64,000 bases of DNA from Sabellastarte sp. h YS-2021 (taxonomy: Eukaryota; Annelida; Polychaeta; Sabellida; Sabellidae). The stretch is taken from positions 6,067,454 to 6,131,453 of the forward strand of contig OZ024938.1 of assembly GCA_964017235.1 (NCBI GenBank), given 5' to 3'. Under the pieces are notes generated by a model. The model was not told where the DNA came from, searched no databases, and was given only the letters and a program-made list of their open reading frames with translations. Numbering within the stretch: the first letter of the stretch is position 1; every line of letters starts with the position of its first letter. A program made the translations under genes and the position numbers. Below are positions 45,500 through 57,164 of this stretch, in pieces.

Positions 45500-46513
45500 T
45501 GTTACGGTCACGGGCAAGCACGGTAGCAATTACCGGTTGTCTTTAAGTTGTAACAGAAAAAGCAAAAAGTTAAACTTAACAAAGTTATTTAATAGTCAAC
45601 AATAATGATTACAGACAAGTAGTATGCTCTTAACCAAACACACTAATACAATAATAAGATCTAGCTGACCTGACCACAGCGATTATGAGTTAAGTTTATC
45701 CGCCGTATCCAGCAATCTGTTCCGTAATCCTTCCTGTAGTATATTCTGTGGTCTATCCAATGTCCTGTGGTCTGTCCTGTGATCTGTCCAGTGTTCACTC
45801 ACACACAGATATCTATATCTTGTGACCTGTCTCACACTCAACAACACAAAAGGTTCTTGTCCTGCTATTCTTTATATATCCAGTCACACAGAATGTCTGT
45901 CTGGAGATATTTAGAGAGTTAACACAACTGTACTGACTGCTCCAAGATGTGGACAATGTCCAAAATGCAGTAAATTCACTCTCTGTTATATGAATGTACA
46001 ATATCCAAAATATCCAAAGTACAATAAATCTGTCCAGATGATGTATCCAGTTCACTCCAGTAAAAGTTCACAGTGATATAAGCATATATTATTCTCCAAA
46101 ACACAATAGCTCTACTTATAGCAAGCGAATACAAAGTTTTTTTGTGGTCAGATGTACATTCCTTATATACCTTCACAGATTCCTCTGGAATTGTACAGAA
46201 CCAACTCAAAAGAAGATTGAGCCATCTAGGCCAAATGAGGAAGTTCTAGAAACTACTGGCAATTGGGTTTCCCCAAATCTATCATAACCACTGAGGGGGG
46301 GATTTCCCCCAGTCTGTGAACAAATCAATAAACACTAAAACACAAAAATCAATAAGTCCCTTACTTTAAATGTTAACACACAAAAAGAACCAACAACACA
46401 ATTATCTTTTATGACAATGTATAAACATAAAGCTTAAATTAAACAATGCACTAATATAGTGCCTAATATATGTAATATACAATGTACTAATATAGTGTCC
46501 AATATATGTAACA
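45500..46513 (-). repeat. 3' LTR of the Gmr1-type element
   Basis: 1014 bp, TG...CA ends. In this copy the putative polyadenylation signal is AATAAC (near 45584-45589), whereas the other LTR has AATAAA. As this LTR would terminate the transcript, its signal has been damaged since insertion. Confidence 0.95.
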
Positions 46514-46524
46514 CCTCCCCACTT
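46514..46524 (-). promoter_or_regulatory. Polypurine tract
   Basis: On the element strand AAGTGGGGAGG sits directly against the 3' LTR (TGTTACATA). This is the expected second-strand primer site. Confidence 0.85.
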
Positions 46525-46595
46525 AAAGAAAAATTTTGGAAACCAAGGGGTTACAAAATTTTACAAGAGATTTTCACCAGGTATATACACACAGG

Positions 46596-49500
46596 TTATA
46601 ACTTTTTACAAAGCATTTTGTGCAAGAAGACTAAAGGATTGTGATCTGTGTATACAACGGTGGCTTTTGATGATGAAGATATGTATATGTCAAAATGCTG
46701 GATGGCCAAAATGAGTGCTAAACATTCTTTTTCTACTGTAGAGTAGTTCTTTTGATCAACATTAAATTTTTTTGAAAAATAGCAGATGGGATGTTCAATA
46801 TCTTCATTATCACATTGCAGTAAAACTGCACCTGCACCCACATCACTGGTGTCTACAGCCAGCTGGAAAGGTTTACTGAAGTCCGGAGCAGTTAGTACGG
46901 GCTCTAAACAGAGAAGGTTCTTTACTTTGTCAAATGATTTTTGACAAGTCTCTGACCAGTGATATTTTACATTCTTTTTCAGTAATTCAGTCAATGGAGC
47001 AGTGACTTCTGAAAAGTTTTTGCAAAATTTTCTATAATATCCCGCCATTCCAAGGAACCTCATTAAGCTTTTCTTATTTTCAGGAATGGGATAGTCAATG
47101 ATGCTTTTCACTTTAGCTTTGATTGGTGTCACCACTCCATCACCCACTACATGCCCTAAGTACACAACCTTTGCTTTTACAAAGTCACTCTTTGACAAAT
47201 TTACAGTGAGGTTTGCCTCTTTGAGCCGAAACAAGACTTGTTCAAGCCTTTTTAAATGTTCTTCCCAAGTATCACTAAAGATGACAATATCATCCACATA
47301 CACTTCAACACCTTCTAAGTCTTTTAAACATATATTCATTAGTCTTTGAAATGTGGCCTGGGAATTCTTCATGCCAAATGGCATCACCTTGTACTGATAT
47401 AGACCATCAGGGGTCACGAAGGCTGATATTTCTTAGGCTTGCTCATTGACGGGTACACACCAATATCCTTTCAGTAAATCACACTTTGTGATGTATTTGG
47501 CATTGCCAATCCGATCAATACAGTCTTCCATCCTTGGGATAGGGAAGGAATCCGTTTTACACAAAACATTGACCTTTCTGTAGTCAGTGCAATATCTGAT
47601 TGAACCGTCTGGTTTCGGGACCAAAACACAAGGAGATGCCCAACTACTTTGAATTGGTTCAATTATATCTTTTTCTAGCATGTATTGCACTTCCTGCCTT
47701 AATTTTTCAAGTTTCATAGGATTTACCCGATACGGATGCTGTTTGATCGGACGGGCATCGCCGACATCGACATCATGCATGAGTATATTTGTCCTATTAG
47801 GGGCATTTGGGAACACTGACTTATACTTTAAGAGCAATTCAATGAGTGGAACCCTCTTATCTGGTGGTACATGACTCAGTTTGGTTTCCAAAGCATCAAG
47901 GATCTCAGAATTACTCAACCTAATTTTACATTCAACATCAAGATCAGGAGTGTCGTCCCATATTTCGTGCTCCTGATTACTGTTACTTTCTATATTACAG
48001 TCAGTAATCATAACAGGCTTTTTCACACCCCTTTCAAAGTATGGTTTTACCATATTTACATGACATAGTTGGGTTGACTTTCTTCTGTCCGGGGTTTCAA
48101 TGATATAGTCCAGGTCACCTACTCTCTTTAACACTTTGTATGGCCCGTGATATCTGGCCTGTAACGTATTTCCCTGGACAGGTAGTAACACTAAAACCTT
48201 GTCACCTGGTTTGAAAGTACGGTTTTGCGACTTCCTATCGTAAAGCATCTTCATTTTTGACTGAGAATTTTTCAAATTTTGTTGCGCCAGCTCACAAGCC
48301 TTCTTCAACTTATCTCTGAACTTTGAAACATAATCTAGCAGATTTAGGCTCTCGGTGTTCTCAGATAACCAATTTTCCTTCAACAGCTTGAGAGGACCAC
48401 GGACTGAATGGCCAAAGACCAATTCGAAGGGACTAAAGCCTAAAGACTCTTGAACAGACTCTCTAACTGCAAACAATAATAAGCTGATGCCTTCATCCCA
48501 ATCTTTTTCATTGTCTAAACAATATGTCCTAATCATATTCTTCAGAGTTGAATGGAACCTTTCAAGTGCACCTTGGGATTCTGGGTGATAAGCACTAGAT
48601 TTGATCTGTTTGGCACCTAACTGAAATACAACCTGTTGAAATAGTCCTGACATAAAATTTGACCCTTGATCTGACTGGATCTCTTTTGGTAAGCCAACTA
48701 GAGTAAAGAAATTAACCAGAGCTTTTAGGATTTTGGGAGCTGTTATGTTGGTCAATGGTATGGCTTCGGGAAATCTGGTTGAGGCGCACATAATGGTCAA
48801 AAGATATTGGTTTCTGGATTTAGTTTTTGGTAAGGGACCTACACAGTCAATTATCACTTTGCTAAATGGTTCCTCAAATGCTGGAATGGGTTTGAGAGGA
48901 GCTACAGGAATTTTTTGGTTTGGCTTTCCTACCATTTGACAAGTGTGACAAGTTTTGCAAAATTCTGCCACACAGTGCCGAATTTGAGGCCAATAGAAAT
49001 GTTTGGTTATCTTGTTGTAAGTTTTGTTGATGCCTAAATGGCCACCCATTGGAGACTCATGGGCCAATTTCAGTATCTCACTTTGGTACATTTTTGGTAC
49101 AACAATCTGGTGTACTACTGACCATTCTTCAGATGCAGGGACATTTGGTGGCCTCCACTTTCGCATAAGTACACCATTTCTGACATAATAGCCTACAGGG
49201 ACCTGATCTAGCTCTACTGGTGGCAAGACCAACTTGAATAAAGGAGCTAATTCAGGGTCATTTTCCTGCTCTGAAATCAATTTTGATTTTGAAAGCGATA
49301 CATCTTTGCAGTCAATTGGGTCTTGTTTTTCAGAATCTACCCTATCCTTGGGATTAGTATCACTAAAATTCTGCACATCATGGTCATAGTTGTTCAAGAA
49401 TGTATCTGACAAATCAACTAAGACATCTGTAGATTGTTTACAATCTTTTGGTTCTTCTTGGGCCTTTTTGGCCATAGCTCGAGTCACAGCACAGGAGGGA

Positions 49501-51299
49501 AAAATACCAGGAATAACCTCTTCTAATTTCTCAGTGCTAACCAAAGTGATCGGCTTAGAAGTAACCTTAGGATCAGCAACTACCTTTCCACCTGCCAGAT
49601 CATTTCCCAATAACAAAGATACCCCTTTAATGGGTAAAGTGGGCCTGGCACCCACAACAACAGAACCAGTAACTAAGTCTGATACTAAGTTGACCTTATG
49701 CAAGGGAACGTTCACACAGCCTCCTTCAATACCTTGAGCAATGACACTCTCACCAGTAGATGTGCTTATACTCAATGGCAATACACCTTCTAAAAGTAAG
49801 GACTGAGTAGCTCCAGTGTCTCTTAATATCTTAATGGGGACCTGACTGGAACTACTTTCCAAGGATACAAAACCCTCAGACACAAAAGGTTTGAACTCTT
49901 CCCTAATAATCTCAGACTTGTCTAAACCAATACTAGACTCTGCTCTATTGGGATTTGAATGCCAGTTAGACTTGCTAGACACAAAGGCGTTGGGCGTTGC
50001 CTCCTTTTCTCTTCTCTTTTTTAAGAGCCAACAGTCAGACATAACATGCCCAGGTTTCTTACAATAATGGCACACAGGAGCAAAGGATCTGGGTTTCCTA
50101 TCCTTACTCATAGTCTGATTTGAGGTTTGACCCTTATCTGAACTCTTTTCTGGAGCTACATTTTCAGATTTCTTTCCTATTTCTGGATAAGACTTTTTAG
50201 CAGGACCAAAGGACTTATTCTTGTTGAAAGTGGACTTGTGAGTTAGCGCATAGTCATCAGCATAAGCTGCTGCTTTTGCCAAATTTTCAACTTTCTGTTC
50301 ATCTAGATAGGTTTTAATGTCAGCACGAACACACCTTTTGAACTCTTCAATCAAAATAACTTGCCTAAGTTTTTCAAAGCCTGTACCTACTTCCCTAGAA
50401 TTACACCATCTGTCAAAGTACACTTCTTTCTCATGGGCAAATTCAACATGAGTTTGACTTTCTTGTTTACGATAATTTCTGAATTTTTGACGATATGCTT
50501 CTGGTACCAACTCATATGGTTTCAAAATAGCATTTTTGACAGAGTTATAGTCCACACATTCAGAAATTGGCAAAGCCGTGTATGCCTCCTGGGCCTTTCT
50601 CCTCAAAACCTTTTGCAGCAATAAAGGCCACTGGTCTATAGGCCATTTCAAATTTTGAGCTACTCTTTCAAAGTGTTGAAAGTACTTATCAACTTCTGAT
50701 TCATTGAAAGGTGGTACCAGTCGCACATTTTTACCCAAATCAAATTTGGTAGCAATGGACTCTTCATGGGCAATTCTACGGGCATTGAGTTCTAAAGCTC
50801 TCATTTCTCTTTCATGTTTAAGCTCAAGTTCCTTTTCTCGCTGTTGAGCTTCAAGCTCTTCTTTTCGTTGTTGAGCTTCAAGCTCTTCTTTTCGTTGTTG
50901 AGCTTTAAGCTCTTCTTTTCATTGTTGAGCTTCAAGCTCTTCTTTTCGTTGTTGAGCTTCAAGCTCTTCTTTTCGCTGTTGAGCCTGAAGCTCTTCTTTT
51001 CGTTGTTGAGCTTGAGTTTCAAGCTCTTTAAGTCTTAACTCTCTTTCAATTTCTAATCGCCTGATCTCATATTGCCCAGAAGGTTCCATTGGTAGAGGCT
51101 TATACACTTCAAAACAAATATCAGGTAAAACATCTTCATCAACTAACTGTTCAACAATAAGCCTTTTAAGTTCATGTTTACGTGTTGACCTTTTCACCTC
51201 TAACTGTAACTCTTGTGCTATCTGCATTAACATATCTTTTTTAAAAGTTTCTAGAACTTCTACAGATGGTGACTGTACAAACTCTTTAGCACTAGCCAT
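46596..51299 (-). pseudogene. Gag-Pol of the Gmr1-type element, two nonsense codons
   Basis: Single frame of 1567 codons from ATG 51297-51299 (MASAKEF) to the stop 46596-46598, broken by TGA at codon 127 (50919-50921; the neighbouring repeat units have CGA) and TAA at codon 1289 (47433-47435). Approximate order by codon: Gag N-terminus; a coiled-coil of KEELEAQQR repeats (about 90-155); Gag core (190-360); CCHC zinc knuckle CHYCKKPGHVMSDC (about 409); aspartic protease DTGA (about 492); integrase HHCC finger (about 745-785); integrase catalytic Asp near 816 (VIIDCVGPL), Asp near 878 (QSDQGSNF) and Glu near 912 (ALERFHS); an SH3-like C-terminal domain; RT from about 1150 with YVDD near 1334; RNase H from about 1480 with DTSDVGAGAV. 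It ends shortly after TDHNPLVFLHKM, before the usual RNase H end, indicating a 3' deletion. Confidence 0.92.
50826..51030 (-). repeat. 27-bp coding minisatellite in gag
   Basis: Seven to eight tandem 27-bp units encode KEELEAQQR (or close variants, e.g. KEELQAQQ). They give a charged coiled-coil near the Gag N-terminus. One unit carries the CGA-to-TGA change. Opposite-strand frames full of LLSFKLFF are artefacts. Confidence 0.9.
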
Positions 51300-51394
51300 T
51301 TTGAGCACTGTTGACTGTAACCAATTACTAAATCAAATGGATTTTCAAAATGTTAATTGAACGGTTGATCAAATGGTTGTAATCAAATGGTTGG

Positions 51395-51412
51395 ATCCCG
51401 GACGAGCCCCCA
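51395..51412 (-). promoter_or_regulatory. Primer binding site, tRNA-Pro type
   Basis: On the element strand, 7 nt after the 5' LTR, TGGGGGCTCGTCCGGGAT is the classical 18-nt sequence complementary to the tRNA-Pro 3' end (the primer site also used by murine leukaemia virus). Confidence 0.9.
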
Positions 51413-51419
51413 ATTTTCC

Positions 51420-52434
51420 TGTTACGGTCACGGGCAAGCACGGTAGCAATTACCGGTTGTCTTTAAGTTGTAACAGAAAAAGCAAAAAGTTAAACTTAAC
51501 AAATTTATTTAATAGTCAACAATAATGATTACAGTCAACTAGTATGCTCTTAACCAAACACACTAATACAATAATAAGATCTAGCTGACCTGACCCACAG
51601 AGATTATGAGTTAAGTTTATCCGCCGTATCCAGCAATCTGTTCCGTAATCCATCCTGTAGTATATTCTGTGGTCTATCCAATGTCCTGTGGTCTGTCCTG
51701 TGATCTGTCCAATGTTCACTCACACACGGATATCTATATCTTGTGATCTGTCTCACACTCAACAACACAAAAGGTTCTTGTCCTGCTATTCTTTATATAT
51801 CCAGTCACACAGAATGTCTGTCTGGAGATATTTAGAGAGTTAACACAACTGTACTGACTGCTCCAAGATGTGGACAATGTCCAAAATGCAGTAAATTCAC
51901 TCTCTGTTATATGAATGTACAATATCCAAAATATCCAAAGTACAATAAATCTGTCCAGATGATGTATCTAGTTCACTCCAGTAAAAGTTCACAGTGATAT
52001 AAGCATATATTATACTCCAAAACACAATAGCTCTCCTTATAGCAAGCGAATACAAAGTTTTTTTGTGGTCAGATGTACATTCCTTATATACCTTCACAGA
52101 TTCCTCTGGAATTGTACAGAACCAACTCAAAAGAAGATTGAGCCATCTAGGCCAAATGAGGAAGTTCTAGAAACTACTGGCAATTGGGTTTCCCCAAATC
52201 TATCATAACCACTGAGGGGGGGATTTCCCCCAGTCTGTGAACAAATCAATAAACACTAAAACACAAAAATCAATAAGTCCCTTACTTTAAATGTTAACAC
52301 ACAAAAAGAACCAACAACACAATTATCTTTTGTGACAATGTATAAACATAAAGCTTAAATTAAACAATGCACTAATATAGTGCCTAATATATGTAATATA
52401 CAATGTACTAATATAGTGTCCAATATATGTAACA
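51420..52434 (-). repeat. 5' LTR of the Gmr1-type element
   Basis: 1015 bp, TG...CA ends. On the element strand, TATA-like words GGTATATAAGGA (52081-52092) and GGATATATAAAG (51791-51802) precede AATAAA (51504-51509), about 290 nt after the second one. A start near 51770 and R/U5 over the last ~350 bp would fit. This assignment is inference. Confidence 0.92.
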
Positions 52435-52439
52435 GTCGG

Positions 52440-52733
52440 GGCTTAGTCCCAGGAGGCCTGAGGCGTTCTGGGACCCAGTCGGTTTGTGTGTGACAGGATC
52501 GTGGTTGAAACTGACCAGAAAACTGGCTTAGTCGGTTCTTAGTCCCAGACCAGTCGGGGACTGTCTGTGGCCGCCTGAGGTGTCCTGAGGCGTCCTGGGG
52601 ATGATCTGTTCTTAATCTCAGACTTCAGTACCGACCCAGTATTCCCGCCCATTTTTGTTATTTTTCAACCGACTGTCCACGATTAAGGGTCGTCGACAGG
52701 ATCGGGGCTTAATCTTTTGGTGGAACAGGGGCA
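52440..52733. repeat. Right terminal zone of Harbinger B
   Basis: Contains GGGGCTTAGTCCCAGGAGGC, GTCCTGAGGCGTCCTGGGG and similar subterminal words. It ends with CGATTAAGGGTCGTCGACAG, GATCGGGGCTTAATC and TGGTGGAACAGGGGCA. This part is intact here but mostly deleted in element A. Confidence 0.85.
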
Positions 52734-52736
52734 TAA

Positions 52737-53019
52737 GTATGTACAACATAAATATTGTAATACCCTGTCAATTGTTATAAACATAAAGGAATAATTATAG
52801 GTACACCTAAGTGAAAAAATATATATATACATAACTAAATAAACCTTTCTAAATACAGAAGTATTATAAGCTTCTTAAGCTTATTTTAAGAACTTTAAAC
52901 TGTACACACTGTCAATAAAATTGTGTCAATTTCATGTAGTTTGAAAAAAAATGAGTAATTATAACTATCTCTACAATGCAATATATCTTTTATGATTTCA
53001 GTACCATGATCTCTCTATA
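52737..53019. other. Intergenic, nothing recognised
   Basis: AT-rich sequence between Harbinger B and the right copy of its flanking repeat. Confidence 0.5.
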
Positions 53020-53310
53020 AATTTTGCATGCTATTGCTTTCTGGGGCCATACATGCTAATACCTTATTCACAGGTGGTATCACTTGCGGTAACCCGCGTT
53101 TGGTGAAACAAGGTTGCTTCTCGATGACCAATGTTTGTAGTACTGTCAAGCTGTGTCCAATCAGTGGCCGTTCGCCTGTGGAGTGAACAACTCAGATGAC
53201 ATGGGATGACCTGGGGGCAGTTCGCCGCCAAGAAAAACTTCTAACCAACTGTAGTTTAAATGGGGCATAAAGTTTTAACCTGTAAACAAAATTACCAGCC
53301 CGCATATCAA
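53020..53310 (+). repeat. Dispersed repeat flanking Harbinger B on the right
   Basis: Second copy of 40600-40905 in the same orientation (AATTTTGCATGCTATTGCTT through CATATCAAAGTTACTTTC). It is diverged by several small indels. Confidence 0.8.
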
Positions 53311-53339
53311 AGTTACTTTCCTAACTGTCCATACCTGCC

Positions 53340-53500
53340 TAGACTTGCTCATAAGTCTTTAATTTGTGGGTTTTGTTTGGAGAAAATGAATGAGTGCATT
53401 TTATAACAGTCTGGATTTTATACTCCATGTGGTAGTAACTTCCTTCTGGAGATAAATTGTTCTCAGAGAATCATAATACACTAAGAAAGGAGCATACACA
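53340..53500 (+). repeat. Dispersed ~150-bp repeat, copy 3
   Basis: AATGAATGAGTGCATTTTAT and AACAGTCTGGATTTTATACT, then CATAATACACTAAGAAAGGA. It is related to the copies at 13745 and 20205. Confidence 0.75.
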
Positions 53501-53799
53501 TGGTCTAATAACTGTCAGGTGTCCTAAAATTTCGGTAGCCTTTCTTCTACATTTCCTGCTGGTTCTCTATTATTCTGTATCTATCTGTGTCTCCATAATA
53601 GCTAAATATTTTCCATATCATTACCATATATTTTCCATATATTTTTGTATGTTTTCTATGGAAACTATGACGTCACATTTATGAACATTTTCGTCTTAGT
53701 AGACCAGTGGCTACAGGTGGGTACCTGGCTTTTGTAAGAGATATGATTTTCTGTCTATCTTTTTTTTTCTGTCGGCTTATTAGTTATACTGTGAAGGTA

Positions 53800-53932
53800 G
53801 TTGGAAGGGCACTGTATACAGCTGACCAATGGCATCAACTACCAGCATTCCCACATGAGGTCAGGCTGAGATTCGAACTCTGATCTCAGAGGTGAAAGGC
53901 AAGTGTGCTACCACTGCACCACCGTTACCCTT
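53800..53932 (-). repeat. tRNA-derived SINE, GTGGTAGCAC family
   Basis: On the minus strand: GGTAACGGTGGTGCAGTGGT (A-box-like), AGAGTTCGAATCTCAG (B-box-like), CCTCATGTGGGAATGC and GGTCAGCTGTATACAGTG. It is a diverged relative of 18690-18832. Confidence 0.65.
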
Positions 53933-55349
53933 TTCTGATATTAATCACAAACAAATCTGCCTTTCACCAAATCTGTCTTTGTCAAATTGTAAAATACTCC
54001 TGTCAAATCGGCCCAAGAAAGTTAATGTACTCTCAAAGACAAAAATAATAAATTATGTGCTAGTAAACAGAAACCATGGGTTTAACTATCTTGTAGTCTA
54101 ACAAAACATTTTCAACTACTTAATCTTCCTTAAGCCAATTACACTTTTAATGATTCTAACACAGATATGTGAGTAAAAGGACAGAGAATAAAATGTAATG
54201 AGTACATCATCCAAAAATCTTTGATGTATGTTGATCACACTTTTGCAAAATATCCCTAAAGTAGTTTCCACACTTGACATAATGTGATTATCTAAATTCA
54301 TTTATCCTACAGAAAGAAAAGTCTAAAGGACATAAGTTAAAAGGACTATATGGAACATTATAATATCTTTTATTAATAATACATGTGGACTGACTTTCCA
54401 GGGGCTGAATTTTTAGGGCTGATTTGTTGAAGGGCCAATTTGTCCAGCTCTCTTCTGTCACCAATCTCCAAAATATATCACCCATAGTTTGGCACAGTTT
54501 CGAAAATGTATTAAATGATGCATACCGGGTCATTATCCAGATTTGGCCCAACTTATTTTGACAGACTTTTGATTTACATGTACCTTACACAATAGTGGAA
54601 TACTTTAGAGAGACTACCTTGAAGGAATTGTTATATTGTGTTGCTTCAAGCATAGCAAACTATTTTAAAGGAAGTTGGTTTATTGTTAATGTTTTAGTTG
54701 TTTCACATGCTTTGTATTGTGTTCAGAATCTGTATAAATGACTTAAGGTGAGCTCAAGCTAGAATAACCGAATTAACTTAATGTTGGGAGTCAAAATTTG
54801 ATGAACAATGATTCTTCTTCTCCTGAGTTACAGCAGAAAAGTCAAGCTCATAAGCAAGAGCAAAGTCAGCTCATAAGCAAATACAGTTACCTAAAACATT
54901 ACTGACCCTGTAATGACATTATTACGCAGGCTTCACTCCAGTAAAAAAGATATTTTCAAACATATACAGACGTTAAAGCAACAGAAAACCTTTTACTCCT
55001 TCTGTTCAATCAACTGTAGCTTACCTCCACCACACAGCAAAAAACATTGCTAACATTGCATGTTGTGTTTAACCAGGTTCTACCTGAACAGAGCCCAAAA
55101 AAGCAGATCATCGAATGTAGGATGGAAAAGAACATAGGGCATATACAACATGCAGGATGTATTTCACCCAGAGAACTGTTAAATGTTTATTCATCAGTGA
55201 TTCATCTTTTGGCTGAGTAAGACAGTAAACAAAGAACAAACGTCTGCATGGTAAGAGTCCAAAGATTTTGTCAGGACAATGTCAAAGTAGGAGTTTTACA
55301 CCGAGTTTAACAGCAAGGGCCATATTGGACAGGTCCTTTGTATTGTCAC
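53933..55349. other. Intergenic, nothing recognised
   Basis: AT-rich sequence with no repeat matches and no recognisable protein. A short tandem CTCATAAGCAA word occurs around 54847-54882. Confidence 0.45.
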
Positions 55350-55435
55350 TTGCGGGAGTCTAACCCACACAGAGGTGACAGCCGGTTAATAAATGTCAAA
55401 CCTACTAACCCACCAGGCCATCGAGGACCCCTCTT
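55350..55435 (-). repeat. tRNA-derived SINE fragment (GGCCT..AGTAGG family)
   Basis: On the minus strand: CGATGGCCTGGTGGGTTAGT, GGTTTGACATTTATTAAC, TGTCACCTCTGTGTGGGTTA and a B-box-like GGTTAGACTCC. Inverted relative to the copy at 55606-55760. Confidence 0.6.
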
Positions 55436-55605
55436 TTTGTCGGGAAGCTTTCATGCCAAAGACACCAGTGCATGAGATTGCCACAAAAAGGAATTTTTTA
55501 GGAAATTAAACAGCAACAGGCTAAAATGACCTACCCCAGTGGGTATCATGGCAGCTCTATAGTACCATATATATCAAAGTTTAAAATGCAATCTATATCA
55601 TGAAG

Positions 55606-55765
55606 GTCCGTTGTGGCCTAGTGGTTTAGCAAGTTGGCATCTAATTATGGGCTGTCACCTCTGTGTGGGTTCGACTCCAACAAGTGATAATGCTGTGGGC
55701 CTGTCCCAATGTTACCCTGGATGTTGGACAGGAAGCAAAACCCCAACTTTGAACTTTGCAATGCA
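55606..55765 (+). repeat. tRNA-derived SINE (GGCCTAGTGG family)
   Basis: GTTGTGGCCTAGTGGTTTAG (A-box-like), GGCATCTAATTATGGGCTGT, GTGTGGGTTCGACTCC (a near-perfect B box), TGCTGTGGGCCTGTCCCAA and a CCCCAAC tail. Sister copies at 61727 and 63701 are in the same orientation. Confidence 0.75.
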
Positions 55766-56544
55766 TACCACACTATACCAGATGATATAGGCCATGGTAT
55801 ATGTGTGGCATTGCATCTGGGTGCACAGAAGCCCATTCCTGGGGGCCTCGTTAAAGTTTCAACATTTAGTATCTAGTATTTGTATTCTTAATTTTGAACC
55901 CTGTAGTTCCAGACGGGCAGGAGCTGTTCATACACGTGGCCTACAGTTTTGGGCTTATATTTGTCTCTATACATGTGGATGTCAAGCAATGTGCAGTAAA
56001 TTTTTTCCCAATCCCTGAATTATACCCCCTTCCCCTTTATACTACATTGGTTTGATGTCATTTTCTTGGTGCTCTGGTTGATTTTGGTTTGGTAGTTTCA
56101 GATGCCTTGGTGTAGTGGTGAGCTGAGTCTTCCTAGTTGAAACCCTGCTGTAATGATTCCTGATACTCTTCATGGCTAAGCTGCATACTTCTGATGCTTT
56201 CTGCCTGGCATAAAGAAAGTGCTGTCCATTGAAACTGTGATGCTGTAGTGCGGGAGCTGGTTGCTGTTAGCAAGATTTGTTTTTTTCCTCCTTCTGTGCT
56301 CATTTTTGTACTGCCTTCTTGATGCTGATGTGTGTTAAGTGTGCACACCTGGATTTAGGTCCTTCCACAATGGCCTGTTGCCTGCTGATCGTGAGTTGCC
56401 TGCAGTTGTATTTCAATATTATGTGGCCATAGTGGATGTACAACACCTGTGTTGCCTAGTTTATTTATTTATTTGGGGGTTTAAGTCGCTTTCAACACTG
56501 TATAGGTCATATCACGATCGGTAGTTTTATGGGTGGAGGAAACA
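55766..56544. other. Intergenic, nothing recognised
   Basis: No repeat matches except at the edges. Short open frames have no domain signature. Confidence 0.45.
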
Positions 56545-56695
56545 AGTACATAAAGTTGGTCAGTATTCTGTACTGTAAACTGCCGACCATGGGTAAGCAA
56601 CTACCAACTTTCCCACATATGGTCGGGAGTTTTAGCTGCTGACCTCGTAGGTGAGAGGTGAGTGTGTTACCACTGTGCCACCGTGCCCCCTGTGT
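56545..56695 (-). repeat. tRNA-derived SINE, GTGGCACAGTGGTAACAC family
   Basis: On the minus strand: GGCACGGTGGCACAGTGGTA, a degraded B box, CATATGTGGGAAAGTTGGTA, then GGTCGGCAGTTTACAGTACA. It is close to 18690-18832. Confidence 0.7.
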
Positions 56696-57164
56696 TGCTT
56701 AATAGCCTTAGATACAGTATGTTATAGTATAAAGATACAGGTGGCATCTGGGCAGTGATAATATCAACTCGGGGACTGAGCTTCAGTGTATTGAGAATAT
56801 GTTGTCTCTGGAGAAACTGGTTAGTGTCATCTGGCAGTTGACGGCGTCATTTAGTGTCAACTGGCTCCCTCGATGTGTGTTTAACTGTTATATATTTCAC
56901 CCATAAAATCATTGTGATGTTGCATAATGATTGGAAATGTATTTTCGTAGCTGAGCTTAAATAGTTGATAAGCTGACATCACTGAGGTTACTAGATTGAA
57001 TCATCTGGTGCTCATCAAGGTGTCACAAGAATCTTAGGGTTTAGGATGCTGTATTTCAACTAAAATTATCATAAAAACCTAAAAGTACACATCAGAAATA
57101 TAAGAATCAAAAGTAGGGATGTTAAACAACATCTTCAAAATAACAAATCAAGTGAGGGTTATAA

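Larger units (their letters stand above)
45500..52434 (-). mobile_element. Gmr1-type LTR retrotransposon (complete, nested in Harbinger B)
   Basis: Two ~1.01-kb LTRs (45500-46513 and 51420-52434) start TGTTACATA and end CCGTAACA on the element's own strand and differ at roughly a dozen positions. A 5-bp target duplication GTCGG flanks the element (45495-45499, 52435-52439). The internal frame encodes Gag, protease, integrase and then RT/RNase H. The protein motifs are Ty3/gypsy-like but the integrase precedes RT, as in the Gmr1 group of gypsy-like elements described from deuterostomes. A tRNA-Pro primer site and a polypurine tract are present. It inserted after Harbinger B, so Harbinger B is older. 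Confidence 0.93.
40921..52733. mobile_element. PIF/Harbinger DNA transposon, element B, split by an LTR element
   Basis: The left end starts TGTGGGTGTTCCACCACATG; the right, read inward, starts TGCCCCTGTTCCACCAAAAG. A TAA target duplication is intact on both sides (40918-40920 and 52734-52736). Without the retrotransposon and its duplicated GTCGG, the element is about 4.9 kb. The MADF gene is on plus and the transposase on minus, facing each other. Orientation is opposite to element A. Both genes carry disabling mutations. Confidence 0.92.

Noticed and set aside
50814-51038. LLSFKLFF-repeat protein on the plus strand
   Set aside because: Opposite strand of the KEELEAQQR-encoding gag repeat.
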